From Akkermansia sp. (lineage in GTDB: Bacteria > Verrucomicrobiota > Verrucomicrobiia > Verrucomicrobiales > Akkermansiaceae): a stretch of DNA of 7,093 nt. The translations under genes were made by a program, and so were the position numbers. Of the stretch, positions 1-6,014 are shown piece after piece (within the stretch, counting starts at the first letter, position 1; each line of letters opens with the position of its first letter). The DNA lies in the NCBI GenBank assembly GCA_020047775.1, contig JAIFNK010000233.1, forward strand, positions 1-7,093, read 5' to 3'. The notes under the pieces were generated by a model, which was not told the DNA's origin, did not search any database, and was given only the letters and a program-made list of their open reading frames with translations.

Positions 1-1004
1 TCCCAAAGGTGGCGGGATACTTGAGTCTCGGAAGCAATATCGCCTCACTTACGGATTTCAGTGGTGACGATTTGACCGCCCGCCTGATTGCCAATTTCAA
101 CATTCCGAGTCCGTTTGAATTCTATGCCTCACTTTACGCGGTGGCTCTTCAGAACCAGAACGCCAAGTGGTCCTTTGAGCTCGACAAGCGCAGGGCCTAC
201 GCGCAGCTCTATTCGCTGTTCATTGATGCCGACGCTCTTCGGGCGGCTGAGACAAGTCTGGCTGACCGCTTGAAAACGGGGGCGGATAGCGATTTGTCGA
301 ATATTGGCAAATCCCTCAATTCTCTCGCTGCCGAAGCCCGGAGTCTGGAACGGCGCCGACTCTACCATCGCAACAACGTGAACCAACTCTTGAACACGCC
401 GGGTGGCAATTGGGATCTCACCGGCAGGCTCCCGCGTGTTTCCTACGAACATCGCTTTAACCGGATGAAGATTGGCGAGGATTTCGGGAAGCTTGCGCTG
501 AATCTTTATGCCATTCAGGTTGAGGGGGCGATTCTGCGCCTGCAACGGGTGAAATTCCAGCAGTGGCCGTCGATCAACTTCGGATTCAGTAATCCTCCAC
601 TCTACTCCAATACCGGAGAGAGCGGATTTTCGAGTGATGATCTGACACTTTTCTCCGGGGCGAACAAGTCGATCGATCTTGCCGATGTCGGCGGGCTTGA
701 GGGCATCCAGGACGCCGAGGTCCGGTTGAAATTCACCCGCGAGCAGCTCCGGCAACGGATGGAGTTCGATGTGCTCAGAATTCTGCAGCTTGCCTCGTCT
801 TATGAATTCCTGCTGAAGGAGAGGTCTCGTCTTCAGCGGGATGTCGAGCGGACAGGGCGCCCGGGATCGACGGAAGCGGTGGTCGTGCTGAAGGATTTGA
901 CCGCGCGTTCACAACTCAATACGCAGTTGGCGGAAATCCGCCAACAGATTCAGCAACTTGATTTACAATTCTTAATTTGGGATGAGAAGTTCTGGAATTC
1001 ATAA
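1..1004 (+). CDS. TolC-like outer-membrane efflux protein, 3' part (5' end outside window)
   Basis: The frame is open to the left edge (first full codon at 3), so the GTG at 9 is probably internal and the true N-terminus lies upstream. About 333 residues are visible. The pattern fits the outer membrane efflux protein (TolC/OEP) family: short beta-strand-like stretches of alternating polar and apolar residues alternate with long amphipathic helices. Numbered from the GTG, there is a strand-like start (residues 1-12), a helical hairpin (about 36-120), a second strand region (about 185-205, motif QQWPSINFGFSNPPLY) and a second helical hairpin (about 230-325) rich in Leu, Gln and Arg. In this family three copies form an outer-membrane barrel with a periplasmic tunnel that docks onto an adaptor protein. 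Its stop overlaps the adaptor start by 23 nt, and an ABC ATPase and permease follow, which supports the role. Overall similarity is weak and the family call rests on architecture and context. Confidence 0.68.
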   Translation, partial: PKVAGYLSLGSNIASLTDFSGDDLTARLIANFNIPSPFEFYASLYAVALQNQNAKWSFELDKRRAYAQLYSLFIDADALRAAETSLADRLKTGADSDLSNIGKSLNSLAAEARSLERRRLYHRNNVNQLLNTPGGNWDLTGRLPRVSYEHRFNRMKIGEDFGKLALNLYAIQVEGAILRLQRVKFQQWPSINFGFSNPPLYSNTGESGFSSDDLTLFSGANKSIDLADVGGLEGIQDAEVRLKFTREQLRQRMEFDVLRILQLASSYEFLLKERSRLQRDVERTGRPGSTEAVVVLKDLTARSQLNTQLAEIRQQIQQLDLQFLIWDEKFWNS

Positions 1005-2142
1005 AATTCTCGGGTTCGCGGGGTGCGCCTTTCTCGGGTTGCCGTTCGCGCCGCTGTTGGCAGGAGTGAGCCCGCTGGGGACCTATCCGGCGGTGGAGCG
1101 ACTGTGGATGGGCCTTGAGGAGGGGAGCATCCGTCCAGCGGCTTACGAACAGATCCGCGCCAGCGCCGAGGGATACATCGCACTGCACGCCAAGGACGGG
1201 CAAATGCTGAAGAAGGATGAGCATTGGGCGACCAGTGATCCGGAACAGCTTGAGATTGAACGCAAATCCGTGGAGATCGACGCGAGCAAGCTGGAACGGC
1301 AGATCAAGAAGAACCGCGATGATGCCATGGAGGCAAAAGCCCGGACAAGTTTGGAACTTCACGAGGCTGAGGGCAAGCGGACCGGACTCCTGGATGCCGC
1401 CCGGGATGAACAGGTCCCTGCGGCTTTGAAAACGCGGGTGAAAGAAGCGATTACGAACATCGACGAGCAAATCGCCCAGTTGCGCGGGAAGATTGATCCA
1501 GAGACCATCGAGCGGGATCTCAAGCTCGAGGCTGACGAAGGCGGGGTGCAAATGGAGCGGAAGCGGAAGCAGTTGCTTGCCACTGAGAAGCGATCACGGC
1601 TTGTGGCTGGATTTGATGGAGAACTCCGCCTGAGTGATCCACTCAAGAAGCTGCAGGCTGCGGCGAAATCTCCGGACGAACTGTTATGGGTGAAACCTAA
1701 CGAGCACATCGCCACCCTCGTCAACGACCAGGTCTATGAAATTTCGGTCACCGCCAGCAGTCCGTTGCTTGCGGAGATCCCGACGGAGAGCTTGCTGGTG
1801 TTTTTGCAGGAGGGAAAGACCGGCCGGTTGGTCGCGGGAGAATATGCCCGGACCGATGAGATCGACACTGGGGCCGAAATCGTTCGGAATTATATCTTCA
1901 CCATCAGAAAGGACTCGGTGGATGTGGCGCGCTATTCGGTGGGCCAGCGCAATCTGGTGCACGTTTATCGGAAGTTTCCGCGACCCTATCGGATGATCCA
2001 CAAAAAGGACATCGCCTTTCTGGCTTCCGACGTGCTTGCAGCCAGCGGTTGGGACGGACTGGTCAGGCATTTGTGGCCCGGGAGCGAGGTGATCCAGGTG
2101 GGGCCCCAAACCATTGCCGTCAAGCCCAAGGATGAAAATTGA
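982..2142 (+). CDS. Periplasmic adaptor (HlyD/MacA-like membrane fusion protein) of an ABC exporter
   Basis: A 386-residue protein. Residues 1-28 look like a Sec signal peptide: Arg and Lys near the N-terminus, a hydrophobic core, and a likely cleavage site near Leu-Ala-Gly 26-28. Cys15 follows Phe-Ala-Gly, a poor lipobox. Residues 58-90 match the first half of a biotinyl-lipoyl-like domain, with the pattern S-A-E-G-Y-I followed by K-D-G-Q-M-L-K-K. Residues about 88-205 are very rich in Glu, Lys, Arg, Leu and Ala and should form the alpha-helical coiled-coil hairpin that contacts the TolC-like partner. Residues 207-215 (LVAGFDGEL) resume the lipoyl half, and about 245-380 fit the beta-barrel and membrane-proximal domains. 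In this family the adaptor bridges the inner-membrane transporter and the outer-membrane channel. The ATG at 982 overlaps the upstream gene by 23 nt and is the only start that keeps the signal peptide. No clear Shine-Dalgarno sequence is visible. The substrate is unknown. Confidence 0.82.
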   Translation: MRSSGIHKILGFAGCAFLGLPFAPLLAGVSPLGTYPAVERLWMGLEEGSIRPAAYEQIRASAEGYIALHAKDGQMLKKDEHWATSDPEQLEIERKSVEIDASKLERQIKKNRDDAMEAKARTSLELHEAEGKRTGLLDAARDEQVPAALKTRVKEAITNIDEQIAQLRGKIDPETIERDLKLEADEGGVQMERKRKQLLATEKRSRLVAGFDGELRLSDPLKKLQAAAKSPDELLWVKPNEHIATLVNDQVYEISVTASSPLLAEIPTESLLVFLQEGKTGRLVAGEYARTDEIDTGAEIVRNYIFTIRKDSVDVARYSVGQRNLVHVYRKFPRPYRMIHKKDIAFLASDVLAASGWDGLVRHLWPGSEVIQVGPQTIAVKPKDEN

Positions 2143-2782
2143 ACTGCGAGCCGTCCGCTATCGATACCCTGGCAGCAATGTGCCGGTTTTCGACTCGCTG
2201 GATCTTCAATTGAATCCGGGGGTCACGTTGGCCAAGGGATTTTCCGGCTGTGGCAAGAGCACTCTGCTGCGACTGGTGGCCGGACTGCTTTCGCCGGAGG
2301 CGGGGGAAGTGGTGGCGGACTCTCCCTATCGGGTGGGGAGTCCCAAATACCTCCGCCTTGAAATCGGATTCGTCTTCCAGCAACTCAACCTGCTGCCTCT
2401 CGCCAGTGTGGAGCGGAATATTTCCCTGGCGGTTGAAATGAGTGGCGGCGACACCTCCCGGGTCCCTTACTGGATCGACCTGTTGGGTCTCACGAAATAC
2501 GCCAAATCCAAGCCATCGCGCCTTTCCGGCGGACAGCAACAACGGGCGAGCATCGCCCGGGCTCTCGCCAAGCAGCCCGCGATCCTGTTGCTTGATGAAC
2601 CGACCTCCGGTCTGGATGATCTCAACACCGCGGTGATTTCAAAGGCGATCCGGAATGCGCTTGCACCCGGTTCCGTCTGCCTCATCGCAACTCACGACAA
2701 GCGCCTGGACCCAATCGCCAATGAAACTCTGGATTTTAATTCCTTTATACCTGTGGAAGAACACTTGCAGGCGTTGGCTTGA
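2132..2782 (+). CDS. ABC transporter ATP-binding protein (MacB/LolD-type exporter ATPase)
   Basis: A 216-residue cytoplasmic ATPase with all ABC motifs in order: Walker A GFSGCGKST (36-44), Q-loop glutamine at 83 (FVFQQ), signature LSGGQQQR (131-138), Walker B ILLLDEP (151-157) with catalytic Glu156, D-loop SGLD (159-162), and switch histidine H188 in IATHD. Length and motif wording fit the MacB/LolD/FtsE group, which powers FtsX-like permeases by a mechanical cycle rather than a classical transport channel. A TTG at 2114 would add six residues. The ATG at 2132 is preferred because the next residues (MKIELRAVRYRY) match the usual first strand, and AAGG directly abuts it. The gene overlaps the adaptor by 11 nt and the permease by 62 nt, so it is surely part of the same exporter. 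An intact ATPase is nearly certain; the exact subfamily is less so. Confidence 0.95.
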   Translation: MKIELRAVRYRYPGSNVPVFDSLDLQLNPGVTLAKGFSGCGKSTLLRLVAGLLSPEAGEVVADSPYRVGSPKYLRLEIGFVFQQLNLLPLASVERNISLAVEMSGGDTSRVPYWIDLLGLTKYAKSKPSRLSGGQQQRASIARALAKQPAILLLDEPTSGLDDLNTAVISKAIRNALAPGSVCLIATHDKRLDPIANETLDFNSFIPVEEHLQALA

Positions 2783-3869
2783 GTATCCCGTTTCCCCGGT
2801 CAGCAAGATCCTGATTCCGACCTTGCTTGGATTTCTTGCAGTGATCGTGCTGGCGCTGTTTGCCGAGGTCGAACGCGAGTTGCGGATCCAGTTGCAGAAA
2901 AACTCGGTCTACACCGTGTATGTCAGCGAGTTCGTGCCCTCTGACGGTGCGGCGACCGTTTTACGCCGGAGTTACGAAGAGGAAATCCTGTGGGCCGACC
3001 GCTTTGGCACGGGCGTGATCCGACAGGTGCGCCAGCCACTGGTGGCGGCCACCTGGCGCCGGACGCAGTCGATTCCAATCATCGCTTTCACCGCCTCGGC
3101 CGACGACTTCCAGCAGTCCGATGATCCGGAATCACCACCGGTGGTTTGGTTGCTGACAGATGACATCAAGTTGCAAGGCACCCGGGAGGACATTGCATTG
3201 TCGGGCAAGAGGACGATTGCGGAAGTCCGCTCGGTTCCTTCCTGGGTGCGCAAGGAACTGTCGATAGAAAATGCGGTGGCGGCGCCAGCCGAGATGATCG
3301 AGCCCTTTTTACGGAAGGGCTTCATCAACCATACCATCGCGAAATTCGACTCCACCGAGGAAGTCGAGAAGTTCGTGGATATCATCACGTCCTACTACCG
3401 GGCGGAAAAACGACAGGTCAAGATTGTCTCCGGATTGGGCATTCTCAAAAATCTCAAACGGATTTCCGATATCCAGGCGATCGTCCGAAGCCTGATCGTC
3501 GCCGGGTGCGGAACCATCCTTGCGCTGACCCTTGGGAGTGTGGCCTGGCTGGAATATCGACAGGATGCCTACTTGATCGCGCTCTTGAGGAGTTTCGGAA
3601 CCCCGTCCATTGTTCTGCTGTTTCATATGTTTTTAGAGAATCTGATCCTGGTTTTCGTCGGAATTTTCATCGTCAAATTCAGTTGGGTTCCGCTTTACGA
3701 AACCGCCGGACCGAAGCTGAGGGAAATCGGATTCGGCTCCGTTGCCGCCCCCTCCATCCCCGCCGGTGATCTGATGATCATCGTCGTGGCTTCCCTCGTG
3801 GGCGTGGTTCTCGCGATGGTCCCTGTGGCGTGGGGGATTCGGAAACCGCCGGGATTGATCCTCCAGTGA
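2721..3869 (+). CDS. FtsX/MacB-type ABC transporter permease
   Basis: A 382-residue inner-membrane protein with the FtsX-like layout. There is a short amphipathic start, TM1 at about 30-48, a large extracytoplasmic domain at about 49-250 rich in charged residues, then TM2 (about 254-276), TM3 (about 296-318) and TM4 (about 351-373). Glu306 within TM3 fits the E-x-x-x-L pattern common in MacB permease domains, and the C-terminal RKPPGLIL fits the short R-x-x-P-x-x-x-L ending of the family. The frame is open from 2655, but the residues before 2721 look like an out-of-frame reading of the ATPase gene. The ATG at 2721 gives a sensible N-terminus and is preferred; a CTG at 2751 is a shorter alternative. 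The long 62-nt overlap with the ATPase is unusual but both proteins look complete. It pairs with the ATPase and the adaptor in a MacAB-TolC-like pump. DevC-type exporters have similar sizes, so the subfamily is open. Confidence 0.87.
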   Translation: MKLWILIPLYLWKNTCRRWLEYPVSPVSKILIPTLLGFLAVIVLALFAEVERELRIQLQKNSVYTVYVSEFVPSDGAATVLRRSYEEEILWADRFGTGVIRQVRQPLVAATWRRTQSIPIIAFTASADDFQQSDDPESPPVVWLLTDDIKLQGTREDIALSGKRTIAEVRSVPSWVRKELSIENAVAAPAEMIEPFLRKGFINHTIAKFDSTEEVEKFVDIITSYYRAEKRQVKIVSGLGILKNLKRISDIQAIVRSLIVAGCGTILALTLGSVAWLEYRQDAYLIALLRSFGTPSIVLLFHMFLENLILVFVGIFIVKFSWVPLYETAGPKLREIGFGSVAAPSIPAGDLMIIVVASLVGVVLAMVPVAWGIRKPPGLILQ

Positions 3870-3887
3870 TCCAGACATCATCGGTCC

Positions 3888-3916
3888 TTGATTTCCCTTC
3901 CGGACTTCCGAATCAT
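3888..3916 (+). promoter_or_regulatory. Possible promoter for coaE-rho
   Basis: TTGATT (3888-3893) and AATCAT (3911-3916) are separated by exactly 17 bases, and each matches four of six positions of the sigma-70 consensus. They lie in the 53-nt gap between the permease stop and the coaE ATG. Transcription would start near 3923, that is at or next to the ATG, giving a leaderless or nearly leaderless message. The -10 overlaps the 12-base repeat at 3910-3921. This is a consensus match only; read-through from the exporter genes is equally possible. Confidence 0.2.
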
Positions 3917-3921
3917 TTCCC
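3910..3921 (+). repeat. 12-base direct repeat, copy 1 (upstream of coaE)
   Basis: GAATCATTTCCC lies two bases before the coaE ATG and is identical to the copy at 5960-5971 upstream of ppdK. The two copies fall in the two intergenic gaps of the window. It could be a shared regulator site or promoter element, or a coincidence. Confidence 0.4.
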
Positions 3922-3922
3922 C

Positions 3923-5845
3923 ATGCGGGTGATGGTATTGACGGGCGGGATCGCCTCTGGAAAATCGACGGTCTGCCGCTTGTTTTCCGAGTGGCTGCCC
4001 ACGGTCGTGATTTTTGATTGCGACGCGGCAGTGCACCGGATCCTCGAGTCCGACTCCAAGGTGGCGGCACTGGTGGCGGATGCGTTTGGAGGCCAGGCGC
4101 TCGATGCGCGGGGGCGGATTGACCGGCAATTCCTGCGCGAGCGGGTGTTCGCTGATGAAGGTGCAAGACTCAAGCTGGAGGGGATCCTGCATCCGCAGGT
4201 CCGGCAGGAATGTCTTGATTCCCTGGGGCAGGCTGCTAAATCAGGGGCGGAATTATTCGTAGCAGACGTTCCGCTCTTCTTTGAGAAGGGATTCGACTTC
4301 GGCCAGACCCAGGTGCTCGTTGTCGCTTCTTCCCGCTCCACTCAAATCCAGCGGCTCAAGGCGCGCAGCGGATTCGATGATCACTTGATCGAGTCCATCC
4401 TCGCCGTGCAACTTCCGGTTCAGGAAAAAATATCCCGTGCGGATGTGGTTTTCTGGAACGACGGCCCGCAGGCCGTGCTTCGATCCCAGGTCCGCCGTTT
4501 CGCCCAAGCATTTCTCATGACTTCTCCCACTGAATCCAACACTCCCGAATCTCAAGCAGCTTCCGCCGCAGCGACCCTTCCCGTCGTGCCCGTTTCCATC
4601 GATATCAACCAGTTCCGCCTCAAGTCGCTGGCGGAGTTGCAGGCGATGGCGGAGACCGTGCCTTCAAGAATCCAAGGCGGAATCCCGAAGAGCCAGCTGG
4701 TTTACGAATTGCTTTGTTACTTCGGCCGGGAAGGGGTCGGGATGGTTTGTGAGGGAATCCTCGAGACGGCCAAGGACAATTTCGCGATGCTGCGCGATCC
4801 CCAACGCAGCTTCCGGCCCGGCCCGGATGATATTCATTTGAGCTCGAACCTGGTCCGCGATCATGGCCTGCGGGTCGGTCAGTTGGTGAAAGTCCGCGTC
4901 CGCGCACCATGGGAGCGCGACAAATATCTGTCGGGTTTCGAGTTGCTTGAAGTGGAGGGCATGCCCATCAGTGAATTCCGCGCGCCGAAGGAATTTGACC
5001 GGCTCACTCCGCTTTTCCCGGATCAACGGATCCACTTGGAAGGGGAGGGAAATGACTTTCTCGGCGTGCGTGCCATCGACCTCATCGCACCGCTCGGCAA
5101 GGGCCAGCGTGGCATCATCGTCGCTCCGCCACGCGGTGGGAAAACCATCTTGCTCAAGCAGATCGCCCGCTCGATCCGCATGAATCATCCGGACGCGGTG
5201 CTCATCATCCTGCTGCTCGACGAGCGCCCGGAGGAAGTCACCGATTTCGAGGAAACGGTCGGTTCGCAGGTGTTCGCCTCCACCTTTGACGAGTCGCCCC
5301 GCCGCCACGCGCAGGTCGCCGACTTGGTCATCGAGCGCGCCAAGCGGCTCGTCGAACAAGGCAAGGACGTCATCCTCCTGTTGGACAGCCTCACCCGCCT
5401 CGCCCGCGGTCACAACTCCGCCATGCAGGGCGGCCCGATCGGTTCCGGCGGCGTCAGTCCGGTGGCGTTGCAGAAGTCCCGCAAGTTCTTTGGAACCGCT
5501 CGCAATGTCGAGGAAGGTGGCTCGCTGACCATTCTGGCGACCGCGCTGGTGGAAACGGAAAGCCGCCTGGACGACGTGGTTTTCGAGGAATTCAAAGGCA
5601 CCGGCAACATGGAGGTCCGCCTCGACCGCGAGCTCGCCGAGCGGCGGGTCTATCCCGCGATCCACATCCCCCAGTCCGGAACCCGCAACGACGACCGGCT
5701 CTATCATCCGGATGAATTCCTCAAAGTCGTGGATATCCGCAAGCAGCTCGCGGGACTGCCCATCGGCGATGCGATCGAAACCTTGTTGGCCAATCTCAAG
5801 GCCACCAAGACCAACGCCGAGTTGCTGCTCCGCGGGCTCCGTTGA
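3923..5845 (+). CDS. coaE-rho: Dephospho-CoA kinase / transcription termination factor Rho fusion
   Basis: One uninterrupted 640-residue frame. Residues 1-198 are a full-length CoaE, which phosphorylates the 3'-hydroxyl of dephospho-CoA with ATP in the last step of CoA synthesis. Visible are the P-loop GGIASGKST (8-16), the substrate-site region [10 protein letters not shown] (32-41), RERVF, a HPQVR motif, DVPLFFE (115-121) and the late Q-x-x-x-x-EK, AD, WNDG elements. Residues 199-640 are a full-length Rho (next entry). E. coli CoaE is about 206 residues, and the alignable C-terminus runs right up to residue 198, so neither partner is cut. The ATG at 3923 is chosen because it gives the typical MRVMVLTGG start; ATG 3932 is an alternative, and the open frame back to 3830 lies in the permease gene and is not CoaE-like. 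No Shine-Dalgarno sequence is seen. The fused product may be real or may be supplemented by an internal start. Each domain identity is near certain; the single-polypeptide state depends on sequence accuracy. Confidence 0.93.
   Translation: MRVMVLTGGIASGKSTVCRLFSEWLPTVVIFDCDAAVHRILESDSKVAALVADAFGGQALDARGRIDRQFLRERVFADEGARLKLEGILHPQVRQECLDSLGQAAKSGAELFVADVPLFFEKGFDFGQTQVLVVASSRSTQIQRLKARSGFDDHLIESILAVQLPVQEKISRADVVFWNDGPQAVLRSQVRRFAQAFLMTSPTESNTPESQAASAAATLPVVPVSIDINQFRLKSLAELQAMAETVPSRIQGGIPKSQLVYELLCYFGREGVGMVCEGILETAKDNFAMLRDPQRSFRPGPDDIHLSSNLVRDHGLRVGQLVKVRVRAPWERDKYLSGFELLEVEGMPISEFRAPKEFDRLTPLFPDQRIHLEGEGNDFLGVRAIDLIAPLGKGQRGIIVAPPRGGKTILLKQIARSIRMNHPDAVLIILLLDERPEEVTDFEETVGSQVFASTFDESPRRHAQVADLVIERAKRLVEQGKDVILLLDSLTRLARGHNSAMQGGPIGSGGVSPVALQKSRKFFGTARNVEEGGSLTILATALVETESRLDDVVFEEFKGTGNMEVRLDRELAERRVYPAIHIPQSGTRNDDRLYHPDEFLKVVDIRKQLAGLPIGDAIETLLANLKATKTNAELLLRGLR
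4517..5845 (+). CDS. rho: Rho module of the fusion; possible internally started rho
   Basis: Read from the ATG at 4517 this is a 442-residue Rho (E. coli Rho is 419), the hexameric RNA-dependent ATPase that ends transcription of untranslated RNA. Order of parts: a Ser/Ala/Pro-rich linker (1-30), Rho N-terminal helical domain (about 33-75), OB-fold RNA-binding domain with [10 protein letters not shown], then the RecA-like motor. Motor motifs, in fusion numbering, are Walker A APPRGGKT (401-408, Lys407), [11 protein letters not shown] (Asp433), STFDE, Walker [14 protein letters not shown], the Q-loop around 503-511, and the highly conserved [12 protein letters not shown] and [10 protein letters not shown]. 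The RNP1-like segment reads DNFAMLR (fusion 285-291) instead of the usual DGFGFLR, and the Q-loop reads GGPIGSGGV where E. coli has SGKVLTGGV. No Shine-Dalgarno sequence precedes 4517, so whether a separate Rho is made is uncertain. Function as Rho is secure. This entry is the downstream part of the preceding CDS. Confidence 0.6.
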   Translation: MTSPTESNTPESQAASAAATLPVVPVSIDINQFRLKSLAELQAMAETVPSRIQGGIPKSQLVYELLCYFGREGVGMVCEGILETAKDNFAMLRDPQRSFRPGPDDIHLSSNLVRDHGLRVGQLVKVRVRAPWERDKYLSGFELLEVEGMPISEFRAPKEFDRLTPLFPDQRIHLEGEGNDFLGVRAIDLIAPLGKGQRGIIVAPPRGGKTILLKQIARSIRMNHPDAVLIILLLDERPEEVTDFEETVGSQVFASTFDESPRRHAQVADLVIERAKRLVEQGKDVILLLDSLTRLARGHNSAMQGGPIGSGGVSPVALQKSRKFFGTARNVEEGGSLTILATALVETESRLDDVVFEEFKGTGNMEVRLDRELAERRVYPAIHIPQSGTRNDDRLYHPDEFLKVVDIRKQLAGLPIGDAIETLLANLKATKTNAELLLRGLR

Positions 5846-5847
5846 GC

Positions 5848-5878
5848 CTCGCTTCCGCGAGTCGTTTTCCGGGTTTTT
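5848..5878 (+). terminator. Possible intrinsic terminator after rho
   Basis: Two bases after the rho stop, CTCGC (5848-5852) and GCGAG (5857-5861) can pair perfectly around a TTCC loop, a stable tetraloop type. T-runs follow at 5865-5868 and 5874-5878, interrupted by CCGGG. The stem is only 5 bp and the T-tract is split, so this would be a weak terminator or an mRNA 3'-end stabiliser. Confidence 0.38.
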
Positions 5879-5906
5879 GAAGGGCGTTTTTCCGTCAACT
5901 GCTCCA

Positions 5907-5935
5907 TTGACACCGCATGGCCACCTGAATAGCCT
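5907..5935 (+). promoter_or_regulatory. Possible ppdK promoter (TTGACA box)
   Basis: A perfect -35-like TTGACA at 5907-5912 is followed after 17 bases by TAGCCT (5930-5935), which matches only three of six -10 positions. It lies about 100 bases upstream of the ppdK ATG. Otherwise the 169-nt gap 5846-6014 shows only the hairpin after rho and the 12-base repeat. The assignment is weak. Confidence 0.15.
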
Positions 5936-5959
5936 CCCGCGCCTTGTGCTGGGCTGGGT

Positions 5960-5971
5960 GAATCATTTCCC
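5960..5971 (+). repeat. 12-base direct repeat, copy 2 (upstream of ppdK)
   Basis: GAATCATTTCCC is identical to 3910-3921. Here it lies 43 bases before the ppdK ATG and has no -35-like box at 17 bases upstream, so the two copies are not obviously both -10 elements. Confidence 0.4.
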
Positions 5972-6014
5972 GTGTTCCAGCAGTCAATGCTCATAACTCG
6001 ATATCACCACAACG

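Noticed and set aside
129..755. A 208-residue open frame on the minus strand
   Set aside because: It is antisense to the OEP gene, with no recognisable domain and no start signal; the + strand frame fits family architecture and operon context.
2655..2720. Longer permease start at 2655
   Set aside because: The extra residues are a frame-shifted reading of the ATPase end (Ser/Thr/Pro-rich, unlike a membrane protein start) and would raise the overlap to 128 nt.
3898..3915. Imperfect palindrome TTCCGGACTTCCGAA before coaE as an operator
   Set aside because: The arms differ by an insertion and are short; not above what is expected by chance.
3830..3922. N-terminal 31-residue extension of the CoaE frame starting in the permease gene
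   Set aside because: The residues are not CoaE-like, the first 40 nt overlap the permease C-terminus, and CoaE proteins normally start right before the P-loop, as from 3923.
4664..5707. A 347-residue open frame on the minus strand
   Set aside because: It lies entirely opposite the strongly conserved rho coding sequence, its translation resembles no known family, and GC-rich codon bias readily opens antisense frames.
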